A stretch of DNA of 64,000 bases from Thelonectria olida. Its lineage: Eukaryota > Ascomycota > Sordariomycetes > Hypocreales > Nectriaceae. Below are positions 43,705 to 55,384 of this stretch, in pieces; the first letter of the stretch is position 1; the number at the start of each line of letters is the position of its first letter. Where the stretch lies: contig JAGPYM010000009.1 in NCBI GenBank assembly GCA_020736575.1, positions 496,001-560,000 of the forward strand, given 5' to 3'. The notes beneath the pieces were generated by a model. That model saw nothing but the letters and a program-made list of their open reading frames with translations, ran no database searches and had not been told where the DNA came from. The position numbers and the translations under genes were made by a program.

Positions 43705-45142
43705 GGTGTCGACAAGGCGGGGAGGTTCCCCGGAGCAAGCTAATGCTCGGGAAGAAGGAGATATGTGTAGATCGGCGTCGGAGGCAGTGCGATATTGCGG
43801 TAGGTGCGATACGGGTTCCAGGTCGGAGGGGGCAGTAGTTGGTGTTGCGACGTGGTGGTTGATGGGATGGAATGGGCGATAATTTGGAGGTGTGAGATTA
43901 GGCCAGTGAGCGTTTGGCTCCTTCCACTTAGGTAGGAATCGGGTCCAGCTCCAGGTGCGCGTTTTAGTGGGAAGGAGCCTCTGAAAGAGTGTCCGCTCAC
44001 CAACAATAAAGTCGCTCGAAGCCATACGTCATAAGCACAAACAACACTTGAGGGTATCATTGCTCTCCAGGAGTCCCAAGAGACTGGGATGCCCCGCATG
44101 GTGATCCATTGTCAATCCCTCGAAGGGAAATGGCAGCTTAACTGTAAGCTAAGTTATGGTTAAGACGAGCAACCGGAGGGGTGGACTCTAATTATGCGCA
44201 ACTACCAAGGGCCTGGCTCATATCCTACCTAGGTACCAAGCAACGGGCTCTATACCTCACAGCATGCCTATTTGTATAACCCCGATAGTTTCGCATATTC
44301 AACATCACTCACAGCGTTTCAGACTATACAGCACAACCATAACATGTAACTACAATCCACAACTCTCACAATTTCCTTGCATACAGGCAGGCCTATGCGC
44401 CAGGACTACCCACGTACCCAAGCGTTCAATGTTTCCAAACAAGGGAGGGGTTGGTTTGGAGACACTCTACGTAATCGTCGTGTTATCTTTCGCGGAAACT
44501 GGCCATGCTTGTGGGCTTGGTTGTCGGTTCTCGGAGAATGGCTTCTATACGTGTATGGGAATCGGGATAGCTCTGTAAATGAAAGCTAACAAGCCTCTTT
44601 CGCTGGGCTTTGGAAACACACGTATATCCATGGATGATACCTCACACAATCTCAGGTCTCACACACGCAAGCCACTACTGCTTCTAGCTTAGTTGCGGCA
44701 AAATCACAGTGCAGTAGCGACCGACGGCTGCCGACTGCTCTTCCCCCGACCGGCCGACCAATCAGTGACGTCTCCAGTGGAGAGCTGTCGCCATCCTTCC
44801 ATCCATGGATCTGCCAGGCAGTTGAATTAATATGGGCAACCACGGTATCGGTCTCACCCACTCCCCGGGGGGAACTTTGAACTTGGCTTGATCAACACCA
44901 TCCAAAACGTGTCCTACACACAATCAGATCTAACTGCTCTTTTACAACCACACTCTTGTCGGCTTCAACAGTCGCCAGCCTCGACCCTCTGCTAATTCAT
45001 GTTCCCTGTCGCGACGCTACTCAGCCTCGCGCAGGGCATGCCGGCGGTCGGTTCCCGCAACATTCGCATACTATAGCCAGCCACCTACGCTCCCCAAACT
45101 CGTTCCCCTCCTCGACGACGCGCAACGCCCAACACCGCAACA
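43705..45142. other. Divergent gap between arl3 and nhx1
   Basis: About 1.4 kb. The first 321 bp, up to 44025, continue the arl3 reading frame without a stop. A CCTACCTAGGTACC word lies near 44225-44238. The right end is a C/A-rich leader before nhx1. No other coding region or RNA gene is supported. Confidence 0.45.
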
Positions 45143-47339
45143 ATGGTGTCCTCCGAACTAGCCTCCATAGGCTTCAAGCTCCTCCGTACGTCGACCTCTT
45201 ACAGCTGCGACCGCGATGCGATACTAACGAATTCATTACAGACCGAGAGGTGGAGGATTCAGACCCCGAAGGTGTGTAGCGAACAGCGGGACCGCATATG
45301 TCGCGAACGCTATCATGGTTGCGAACTGCGCTGACGAGGCTTCTCAGAGGGCGATTCCGCCAAAAAGGAACTCTTTGCAGCATGGGCGCTCTTTATTTCC
45401 ATCATGCTGCTCATCACCGCGTTCTTCACCAGTTACTTGTTGCAGACGAGAAAAGTTACCGCCATCCACGAAACCGTCATCTCCATCTTTGCTGGTAAGC
45501 ACTCACCCCTGGTAGCCCAAATCACGTCGAAATACTGATCCATCCCTCTCTCACAGGAATGGTTGTCGGTCTCGGCCTCCTCATCTTTTCCGGCGACTCG
45601 ATTCGAAACCTCATCAGCTTCGACTACCAAATCTTCTTCAACCTTCTCTTGCCCCCGATCATCTTGTCCTCCGGCTACGAATTGCACCAGGCAAACTTCT
45701 TCCGCAATATAGGCACCATTCTGACCTTTGCCTTTGCCGGCACATTCTTGTCGGCGGTTGTCATTGGCCTGATTCTTTGGTTTTTCAAGCACCTGCCTGG
45801 ATCCCTCGACATGACCTTTGTTGATGCTATTTCTGTTGGCGCAACTCTGTCCGCCACTGACCCCGTCACTATTCTGGCCATCTTCAATACGTACAAGGTC
45901 GACCCCAAGCTTTACACCATCATCTTTGGCGAGTCTATTCTTAACGATGCTATTGCTATTGTCATTTTCGAGACGGCCCAGAAATACAACAAGGGCGAGG
46001 CTGGCAACTTGGGCATCATTAGCTTCTTCGAGGGTACTGGCATCTTCTTGTTGGTATTCTTCGGCAGCATGCTTATTGGCTTCTTGGTCGGCGTCTTCAC
46101 GGCACTGCTACTCAAGTTTACCTATCTTCGCCGATTCTCCAAGATTGAGAGCTGTTTGATTGTACTAATTGCCTATGCTACCTACTTTTTCTCCCACGGT
46201 CTGCACATGTCTGGTACGGTTCCCGATTATCGTTCTATTTTGATATATAATGCTCACATATCTTTGATACAGGTATCGTCTCGTTGCTTTTCTGTGGTAT
46301 CACCCTCAAGCACTACGCCTACTTCAACATGTCGAGGCGAACGCAGCTTACGACCAAGTTTGTCTTCCAGATCCTGGCACAATTGTCCGAAAACTTCATC
46401 TTCATCTACCTTGGACTAGCTCTTTTCACCGATAACAACCTTTCATTCCAGCCGCCATTGATTATAGTCACTATCCTAGCTGTATGTGCTGCCAGATGGG
46501 TCGCCGTCTTTCCTCTGTCCCGGGCGATCAACTGGTTCCATCGATATCGGGCGGCGAGACGGGGTCTTGAGGTTAGCGATGAATTGCCTTGGAGCTACCA
46601 GGCTATGCTCTACTGGGCTGGCCTCCGTGGTGCGGTCGGTGTGGCACTTGCAGCTCTGCTAACAGGAGAAAACTCGTATGCCCTAAGGGCAACAGTTTTA
46701 GTGGTTGTCGTGCTCACCGTCATCATTTTTGGTGGCACTACTGCGCGAATGCTCGAAATCCTAGGCATTCGCACAGGTGTAGTCGAGGAAATCGACAGTG
46801 ACGACGAGTTTGACATCGAGTCTTTTGGTGGTGGCCTCCAGGTCAAGCGCTCTGGAAATGGCATTGGATATAATCCCCGCAGAAACGGCAGTGTGGCCTT
46901 GAATAGCCTCGAACGCGGAGCCAGCTATGTCTCTGGCTCATCCTCGCCGCATCCCAGTCGCGCTCAAAGTAAGAGCCGCAAGAATTCGATGCGACATCCT
47001 GATGATTTTGAGCGCTCGGACCTTCTTCGCGGCAACACCGACGAGTCTGATATTGGAAGCGACATCGATACTTCTGATCTGCCGCCTCCTGCTCGTCGCT
47101 CACCACTTCCTCGCTCGAGTACTGTTCCCCCACCGCAGACGAACCCCTTGTTCACATCTCCTGCCGCAGAGTCGTCCACTCCAACTATTACCGCGACAGG
47201 CGCTATCCGACAGCTTTGGGCTGCTGAAGATCCAGCCAGCGTCTTCCACCAGCTCGACGAGGACTTTATCAAGCCACATCTTCTGCTTCATAGCGAAGGA
47301 TCTAGGTCCGGTGGAAATGGAAACAGCGGTTCGAGCTGA
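45143..47339 (+). CDS. nhx1: Endosomal/vacuolar Na+(K+)/H+ exchanger Nhx1
   Basis: Cation/proton antiporter of late endosomes that sets lumen pH and salt tolerance. Exons 45143-45185, 45242-45271, 45348-45494, 45557-46213 and 46273-47339 give 647 aa. The second exon is only 30 nt, and every junction keeps phase 1. About 10-12 membrane segments are visible, starting with ALFISIMLLITAFFTSYLL. The inhibitor-site motif FNLLLPPIILSSGYELHQ, the ion site SVGATLSATDPVTILAIF, GESILNDAIAIVIFE and LSENFIFIYLGLALF are typical of the NHE6/7/9-Nhx1 branch. WAGLRGAVGVALAALL closes the transporter domain. The last 170 residues are a Ser/Pro/Asp-rich cytosolic tail. It is next to Arl3, another trafficking gene, but separately transcribed. 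Confidence 0.93.
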
Positions 47340-47901
47340 ACGACTTATGTAAGATAAAGCGACGACTTCCCCTCGTGGGAAATGGGATTATATTATGGGT
47401 ATTTGTCGCATGAATGGCGTTGGTTTTCCTCTTGTCTTCGACCTTTTCAATAGAATCAAGCGTCTCATGATAGATGGACGGATGATCCTAGGTGCCTAGC
47501 AAATAGAGAACTTTGGGTGAAGCACGTCCACTTCATGAAAAGTCGCCTACCTTCCCACGCCAAAAGGAGTTTCACGGACTCACAAATCCTACGAACTGGA
47601 CTTCACACCTCACTTCAGTCGAAGAGGTAAAGGGAGCAAAAGTTGTAACTTTGAAGCGCCACTTTTGGGCAAATTCTTGAAGGCCGAGTAGGTAGCTATG
47701 TACATAAACTCGACAAGCGATTAAACATGTATGTGTGGGGTACAGGAGTATAAGTTCCAAGATGTTGAACAGAGTCATTTCTGTCCTGCGTAAAACAAAA
47801 GTGTAGGGTGAGTTTTGGCCCGCATCATAAAACTATTCGCCAGATAACCGAAACCAAAGACCGCTTGAACATCCCAATATCAGCTCAAAGAGCTGCATTA
47901 T
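47340..47901. other. Intergenic region between convergent nhx1 and eaf1
   Basis: About 560 bp containing the 3' ends of both genes. No gene, repeat or RNA seen. Confidence 0.5.
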
Positions 47902-50900
47902 TTACTTGCTGATTGATGGCGTGGCACTGCCGCTGGCTTGTCGCTGATGTTGCTGCTGGGCTTGTTGTTGAGCTTGCTGTTGAGCTTGCTGTTGAGCCTG
48001 TTGTTGCTGAGCCTGCTGCTGCTGTTGGTGCTGAGGCTGAGGCTGTTGATGCTGCTGAGCAGGACTTCCAGCAGCCTGGTTGGCTTGAGCCTGCTGTTGT
48101 TGGCGTAGCAGAGCAGCATACTGGTGGGGACTCGTTGTGGCAGCGATACTTCCAGCGAGGCCGGGCTGGCCGTTAGCACCAGCGGCTGCGTTCATTGCGG
48201 ACTGGCGCTGCGCCATCATGGCACGGGTCAGATGCTCTGTGGCAAGCTGTCGGGCTTGTTCAGGGGTGAGGGCCGGGTTCTTTGTCCGGAATGTAGCCTC
48301 AAGCTGGCTGAGCTGATTGGCGATAGTGGCTGAGAGTTGAGGCTGAGGGCGAGGAACTGGAGAGCCGGACTGGCCGGCGGGCATGTGAAGGCCGTTAGCC
48401 TGGGGAGTGGAGTGGTTGTTATTGTTGTTTGCGTTGAAGGAAGCCATCATGGCGTTGTTGATGAAGTTTTGCTGGGTCATGCCGCTGACGCCGTTAACGC
48501 CGTTAACGCTGGTTCGCATATTGGGCGGCGGGCTCTGTTGCGGCGTTTGTTGTTGACCTGGTGTTCCAGGACCTTGCTGTGCTTGTTGCATTTGCACTGC
48601 TGCTCTCTGCTGTTCCGAGATGCGCTGGGCGCGCATCATCAAGTTCACGTCTGGCTGAGGGTTAGGCATGGGCATACGGTTGTGCTGCGCAGCCTGCGCC
48701 TGTAAAGCTGCTTGCATTTGGGCTTGTTGGACACCATTCATCGGCGTTGGGGGAACAAGACCACCGGTCATGTGGGCTGGTACAGCTCCCATACCGGCAG
48801 CTGGTGATTGCATTGGCATGCGAGGTCGACCTTGGCCTGTGGCGGCGGCGGCGGCAGCAGCGACAGCAAGCTGGTTGGGGACGTTAACACCATTGACACG
48901 GGCAACGCCGTTCATGCCGTTCGCTGCCGCGGCTGATGCGGCAGCGTGCGCGTTGGGTTGACCAGCTTGGGCAGCGGCCTGGTTTCCGGCCATCTGCGCT
49001 GCCTGGTTTTGTCTGGCTTGGAGCACAGCCTGCGAGGATGTGGTTAGCGAAGTGGTATTTGGGCCAGGTTTAGCTGCCTTGATACTCACCCGTCGTTGGG
49101 CTTCTTGCCTATGCGCAAATGCCGCCATCTTTTCTGCCAGAGCTTGGTCGCGTTCCCAACGCAGCAAACTATATTCCCGTGGTGTCTTAGTAGGACCCCT
49201 CGAGGCTGTGTCGTTGGTCTTCTTATTAGCAGCGTTCTGAGATGCCGTGTGCTGCTGCTTTTGGATCGTCGTCTCCCTCTTCTTGGCCAGCTTCCTCATG
49301 GAATCAATGAGCGCCAAATGCTTCTGCTTACGCCGCCTCTCTACTCTCATCGGTGTGGAAGGTCGTCGTCGGGGTGGAGCAACAGTACTACCAGCCGCGG
49401 TGGCCTGTTGTGCCGCAATCTGGTTCTGCTGCATGATGACACGCTGGGCAGCTTCGATTCTTGTATTGTATGCTTTGAAGTATTGGGTCCTCTGCATGTC
49501 CGCCGGTAGTCCCTCCAGATTGATCCATCTCTCAAAACATTCCCAGGGTGTCCGCCGCTCGGCACCAGACGAGAAGAGAGATTTGGTGGATAGAAGACTA
49601 GAAATTAAAGACCAGTTGTAGGAGTGTTGTTGGACCAGGTTTCTTAGCTCATCATCCTCAGCCATAGTCCACTGTGATGAACTTCGGCACTCGTAGAAGC
49701 TCTGCGCTGGCATAGCATGCTCTGATGGAGGACGGAATTGATGAGCAGCGTGTAATCTATCCCGAATGGGTTTCATTTCCGGGTTGAACAGAGCACACTC
49801 GCCGATTTTGGGTAGGACAGGGGTGGTTGTTGACTTGCTATGAGCAAAGACACTCTCGTTTTCATCCTCAGAATCTTCACTCTCGTAATTGAAACGACTC
49901 CGCTTGCGAGGAGGTCCTCCGGACACCAGCTTCATCTGACCCTCAACATACCTGCTCAGGGGAAGGGCAGGTCGTCGCCAATGGGCATCTGGGTCATACT
50001 CGGGACCAGTGAGATCGAATTTGGGCACTTCCAGGGGCGACCCGTACATTGGCAGCTCCTCCAGCAATCGATCGGCTGTGGGTGTTCTGCGAAGGCCAAA
50101 GACGACGTCGTCGTCCTGAAGAGCGAAAATGGCCGAAGGTGCGACAGTCTCAACGAAACCATCAGCCAACTCATCTACATTGTACAGAGAGTCGACGTTG
50201 CCTGATGGAATAAGGTCCGGTGCAGGCTGGTTCTCGGCAGCATCCACATCAGCATCAGCCATCACCATATCGATATCGGCAGCGGCGTCCGGCTCTGTAG
50301 GAATTGGCGGGATCACAGCGGGGACTTGGAGAGCCTTGCGTTCCTCTGGCGTAGCTTCGTGCCATTCTGCACAAGCATAAGCGAGGTTCTTGGCTACAGT
50401 CATCTTCCATTTGCGCTCTCCCCTAAAGTCAGTCCGCATCCATTTCATCTCTTTCAGCACCACATCCCATTGGGTAGGAGGGCGAGTTGGCTCGGGACAG
50501 CGCTTCGGCTGACGCAGAGACCATTTGTCCGTTTGTTGAAGATGATAGACTCGGCGCAAGACTTTGCAAGCTTGGTGGTCTTGGATGGCTAGATTGACGT
50601 CAGGGCTTGCCAAAGTTTTATTGGCATGGAAAAGAAGTTTCTCGATGGGTTGCATCCATGATGAACTTCCAGCAAAGCCCTGCACGAATAGAGGAGTGTA
50701 GTAGTCGTCCGTAGCTTGGATGGTATCCCGTTCTTTTGCCATGACTGCCTTCTCATCAACCCGCTTCGGCTGCTTCCCAAACACAACCGTCCCAGGTTGG
50801 CTCCTCGATCTTTCTCTGCGATGCGATGCGAAGTATTTGTGCCTGACGCTGGGTGATTGAGGAGTCGAGGCGACAGGTGTTACCTGGTTGTCGATGCTCT

Positions 50901-52678
50901 TGGTCGTCAAAGTTCGTTCCAAAGTTTGGGGGGCTCGAGGTGTAGCTCCGACTATTTCGCTGACGGTCTTGGGTCTCATTGCCCCTGAGGCTACTCTGGT
51001 GACTGCTCGCTCGGGTGCTTGTGAAATTTCTTTTTGAGGTTTCTCTACTGGGGCCGGTGTCGAGGGAGCTTTGGGAGGTGAGTTTTCCTTGTCCACAGGT
51101 GCTTCTGTCAACGACAAAGTTTTCTCGTTTTGCGAAGGTTCGTTATCAAGGTCCATGTGGTCGGGATTATCCTCTTGGCTGTCGGGAATTTCTTTTGCGT
51201 TCAAGTCCGCACCATCAACATCTGGGTTTGGCTCTGTACCATTACTCGCTAACGTCTTTTCCACCTCTTTCTCGGGCAAATTAGTAGGCGCGACAATCGC
51301 AGCACCGTCACTCGTCCCAGACATATTAACATCATCTGTCACAGAGACTGGGGCATCTTTCTCGGGCTCAGGCTTGGGGTTCAACGCTGCCTCGCTTGAT
51401 CGGATCGACTCCTGGAGAAGTTGGGCCTCGGCAGAATTAGGAGGTGCGTTCATAGCTCGGGTCTTCAAATCTTCAGCAGGCTCGTCCGCTACCCGCGGTG
51501 GCTCGACCACCTTGTTATCCTCGTCATGTACACGGTTCTCCTCAACTGATTCAGGTAATTGGGGTCCCTCATTCTCTGGGCTGGTGTCCGCCGATACATC
51601 GTGAACAGCAGGCGTCGTCGCACTCTGTGCTGTCGACCCCGGCGATGACAAAGCATCGGGCGCCCTTGTTGGCTCTGTCGGTGGCTTGATAGACAGCGGG
51701 ACGGTCCCCGTAGCATTAGCAACACTAACTTCAGGCGGAGGTTTGGTTGCTTTAACCGGTGGTTCTGCTTTCACTGTTCCTGGTGTCGGAATCTTAGGCG
51801 CGGGAGGGAGAGCGACTGGAGTTTGCCGTGGAGGAGGAACGTGCTGAGCCCCTGTGGTTGCCGTTGGGGTAGCCTGGTTCGAGGCCTTCGGAGGTTCTCT
51901 CGGAGCTGGGGGCGCGGGAGTGGGAGTTACGAGAGGCTTCACCGGGCCCTTCGTGGGTGATGGTAAAACGGCAGGCGGCTGCGATGGCGCGCGGGGAGCG
52001 AGGGCCGGAGCGAGAACAGAAGGTGTCGATTGTGCTGGAGCTTTTGGTGTCGGGACTCTCTGGGGAACATTGACAGCGTCGGGCTTCGTGGGTAAGTGTG
52101 TTCCATTCTTCTTTGGTCCATCTTGCTTCAGTCCATCCTGAATTTTCGGGACAACATCTTTAATCTTCTTCTTCTCCTCCTCCGGGACTGGCGATGGCAG
52201 GGATTCGTTGACTTGGAAAACGGTTTTGGCTAGTGACTTTTTGAGGATATCAAGGGAGAAGGAAGGTCTCTGAGGGATGTTCGACTCAACCAATGCCTTG
52301 CCCCTACTTCGGTGTTAGTTGGGTTCAATTACGACAAACGCGCCGATGGGAAAGTAACGGAGGAAGAATTCAATTGGAAAACCCACTGGAAAATATCGTT
52401 GGCCTGCAAAAATCCCCATTCTGCCTGTGTTGAGGTGGGCGCGTCGGGATTCGTGAGGACGGGGTGCGGTAGGCTCTCCACCTGTGTCGCGACAGCGAAG
52501 AGCTCACGCAGCTTGCGCTTCCGCGACGTCACGATTGAGCTGGAGGCCATCAGCATCACACAAATGGTATCGTTGGAATCGGAAAAATCCGCTCTTTCGA
52601 ATGGGGCGCGACTCACCTGCATTCATTGCGCTTTGATTGAAGCAGTCTTGACAGGTCGGCTGCCCCGACCTCAGTCAT
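47902..52678 (-). CDS. vid21: NuA4 histone acetyltransferase scaffold Eaf1/Vid21
   Basis: Platform subunit that assembles the NuA4 complex in the nucleus. Exons 52617-52678, 52387-52539, 49090-52303 and 47902-49029 give 1,518 aa. The first exon encodes MTEVGAADLSRLLQSKRNE and joins to SSIVTSRKRKLRELFAVA, the conserved N-terminus. A long Pro/Ala/Glu-rich stretch follows (residues 75-600). The HSA domain lies near 650-720 (PPTQWDVVLKEMKWMRTDF, ERKWKMTVAKNLAYACAEWH). The SANT/Myb domain lies near 943-1005 (SSQWTMAEDDELRNLVQQH, WSLISSLLSTK, ECFERWINLEG). The C-terminus is rich in Gln, Ala and Asn and ends in a polyQ tract. The 60-bp intron at 49030-49089 has clear GTGAGT and CGCAG ends but no stop and a length divisible by three, so it can also be translated. 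The donor after exon 2 is chosen among two possible sites. Confidence 0.9.
47940..48110. repeat. CAA/CAG repeat region encoding the Eaf1 polyglutamine tail
   Basis: On the minus strand CAA and CAG codons are mixed with GCC/GCT Ala and CAC/CAT His codons. They encode Gln runs of two to five residues (HQQQQQAQQQQAQQQAQQQ). The mix of codons makes it less slippage-prone than a pure repeat. Confidence 0.85.
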
Positions 52679-53957
52679 AGCATCGGCGGTCGCGACATCC
52701 GTTTTCGGGCGAAACGGACGTGTTGCAGGGTAAAGCGAGGCTGTCCGAGATGAGCCCGCGTGTTAAATGCGATGGAAAAGGCGGTTGTTGATTGATTTTG
52801 GCTCTCGACGTGAAGGTGAAGTTTGGGGACGTCCCGTCAAAATTTTGATTTTAACGGAGGTTGGTTTGGGGTGTCGACCTGGTACAGGCGGTGGTTTAGT
52901 GGAGTGTTAGTTGGGGTGGCCGGTGGAAGGCGTGTCTTAGGCGGGCGTTGAGTGCTGATGCAGTGCGGAGGGAAAGGCAAAATGCGGTGCGGTTGCGAGT
53001 CGAAGGCCAAAAGGGCAGCACCAAAGCACCAAAAAATTCGACAGTTTGTCAATCAGAGGCCCGTTCAGCTTCTTCGGCTAACGTTCTTTCGGTTTGGGCG
53101 TGCCAGGTTGTAGAGCGAGAAGCAGGGAAACGGAGGTAATGCGGGCCGGCCTGACCAGCGAAAAGGCAGGGGGCGATGAAAGGATGCGAGCGGGAACTTT
53201 CTTTTTGCGGGCAGAAGAGGAAATTTGTTATCAGCGATTGAAAGGGGGGGTGGGGGATGAGCTATTTCCGCACTGTATCGCGGTGACCTGCCGCGATTGG
53301 ATGAGACCTGCTAACAGACTTCAGCCTGAGTCGCGGCCAAGTGAGCTAGTGATGGGTCTGCATCGAGAAAGCAGGCAGCGGCTGCACCGGCTCACGGCGG
53401 GTTCGGGAGAGAATGCGCAATGATGAACCCGCCATGACACGGTCATCCCCTCCGTGCGGATGATCGTGCGCGCACGATGCACACTGCACTACTTGATTCA
53501 TTTTCCTTGTCTCTTTCTTCTTGAGCGCATCCCTGGCAAAAGCGAGCATGTTTCATTTAGCCTTGAATCATGTGCAATTCCTAGGAACATGAAGCCTGAC
53601 TACGAAGCGCCTATTCGTACCACCGCACTTACAAAATGGAAACATAGGTAATAATTATTAAATATGTTAATGGTCTTGTGTGTAAAATCATTCCATGTGT
53701 TGCAGCGGGTCTCTTTCAATAGTAAAATGCCATTTTCATTGATGAAAGGACCGTCGTTGGGTAATAACTTCACCCGTTCATTGCTGAACGTCAGCACCAG
53801 CCACACCTCGAAAACTTCCAGCCACATTGTCCAGCCACATGGCCCACTTCGGTTCTGCCTGCGCTCAACTAACTGGCAACTGACGTACCCAGGAGGTCTA
53901 CGTTAATTGAGGCAAGAAATAATTATCCAACTCCAACCTCGCTAACAACTACACATC
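52679..53957. other. Divergent gap between eaf1 and spp2
   Basis: About 1.3 kb with the promoters of two outward-facing nuclear genes. Open frames up to 109 codons (53094-53423) show no domain. The spp2-proximal third is AT-rich, for example around 53650-53670. No repeat or RNA gene seen. Confidence 0.5.
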
Positions 53958-55013
53958 ATGTCCGACCAGAGGAAGGGCGCCGCACCCCGAATAGCCATCA
54001 AGTTCGGCGCACCATCAACAAACACGAATTCGAAAAAGCCATCCCGACCAAACCCACCTTCAGCCCTTGGCAAGCGACCACGCGCCAACGCCTGGGGCGC
54101 AGGCTCCGATTCTGAGCCCGATGAGGATGAGAACCATGGACGTCATCAAAAGATTACCGGTTTCGGTGCGGAGGGAGCTGAGACGGAGAGGAAGAATAAA
54201 CACGCCAAGACAGAGAAGAAGGACTATGTGATTGCTCGACAACCGAATCGCGACTGGAAATCTGAGGTGAAGGGACAGAGGAAAAGCAAGAATCTACTAC
54301 CACCGGAGGCAAGGGCGCAGAAGAACGGGACCACCGTGGAGACAGAATTGGCAGACCAGGACAAAGAATTAAAATGGGGTTTAACCATCAAGAAGAAACC
54401 CGTGGAGGAGGAAGAGGAGGAACAAAAATCAGTGGACGATGCGCCCCCAAAGGAGAGCCCTGAACAAGCACCTTTTCGAACAGCCGACGACGATGCAATG
54501 GATGCACTCCTAGGGAAGAAAACCGAAGAAAAAAAGGTCATCCATCCAACCGAAGAAGACGCTTTCAAGCGGGATGTTCAACAAGCCGGCGAGGCCTCCA
54601 CACTTGAGGATTACGAGGCCATGCCCGTCGAAGAATTCGGCGCCGCTCTCCTTCGCGGAATGGGCTGGGATGGCAAGCCCGGGGCCACAAAGATCAAAGA
54701 AGTGAAGCGTCGTCCCAACCGTCTCGGCCTCGGCGCGAAAGAGCTCAAGGAGGACGAAGATCTCGGCGCATGGAACCAAGGCAACAAGAACAAGAACCGC
54801 CGGCTGCGGCTCAACGAGTATCGTCGCGAGGAGGACAAACGCAAGGAGAGTCGTCGACATGAGAGTAGCTACAAGCAAGAGCGTGAACGCGAGAGGGAGC
54901 GCGATCGGCATGGACATCGTGACCGCGACCGCCATCGGGACAGAGAGAGAGACAGGGACCATGACCGACATCGAGACCGACACCGTGATCACGATCGGGA
55001 CCGTCGACGATGA
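53958..55013 (+). CDS. spp2: G-patch splicing factor Spp2 (GPKOW-like)
   Basis: Pre-mRNA splicing factor; in yeast its G-patch activates the helicase Prp2 before the first splicing step. Single exon, 351 aa. The N-terminus carries RIAIKFGAPS, the conserved KI-type segment of the family. ITGFGAEGAE and VIARQPNRDWK follow. The G-patch/Spp2 core is at about residues 215-260: YEAMPVEEFGAALLRGMGW, then PNRLGLGAKEL. The C-terminus is a long Arg/Asp/His repeat (RDRDRHRDRERDRDHDRHRD), an RS-like mixed-charge tail common in splicing proteins. No KOW domain is seen, as in yeast Spp2. The start follows CACATC and is the first ATG of the frame. Confidence 0.93.
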   Translation: MSDQRKGAAPRIAIKFGAPSTNTNSKKPSRPNPPSALGKRPRANAWGAGSDSEPDEDENHGRHQKITGFGAEGAETERKNKHAKTEKKDYVIARQPNRDWKSEVKGQRKSKNLLPPEARAQKNGTTVETELADQDKELKWGLTIKKKPVEEEEEEQKSVDDAPPKESPEQAPFRTADDDAMDALLGKKTEEKKVIHPTEEDAFKRDVQQAGEASTLEDYEAMPVEEFGAALLRGMGWDGKPGATKIKEVKRRPNRLGLGAKELKEDEDLGAWNQGNKNKNRRLRLNEYRREEDKRKESRRHESSYKQERERERERDRHGHRDRDRHRDRERDRDHDRHRDRHRDHDRDRRR

Positions 55014-55384
55014 TGTTAGACAACACACTCGAAGCCTTTTCTTTTCGGTGGACGAAACCATTATCAAAAACGTCGCATACTGTACAAGAAGATTACATAG
55101 ACCAACACAACGAGGACAGAGGGGATGATCAGGCATGCATGCATCTCCAGTTGCACGTAAGAGTTACCCATTTCACTATTGAGTGCAGAATGTTGTATCA
55201 GGAACTTACGCAAGCTTCTCTTTAGCCGAATTATTAACTGCCTACACCAAAACCTATGGATATCTATGTTCTGTTATCCCAACGCCGTAGCCTCCCAACG
55301 CCGTCTTTAAATTATATTACAACCCGCCTCAACCCACAGTAGGACTGCGCTCATGGCCAGCCCATGCATATATCGTCTTCCAAC
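55014..55384. other. Intergenic region between convergent spp2 and glucosyltransferase genes
   Basis: 371 bp containing the 3' ends of both genes. No gene or repeat recognised. Confidence 0.5.

Noticed and set aside
52304..52386. Alternative donor GTAATT for the second eaf1 intron
   Set aside because: It also keeps phase, but would add about 22 low-complexity residues. The GTGGGT donor gives FLQANDIFQGKALVESN, which fits better by eye. RNA data would settle it.
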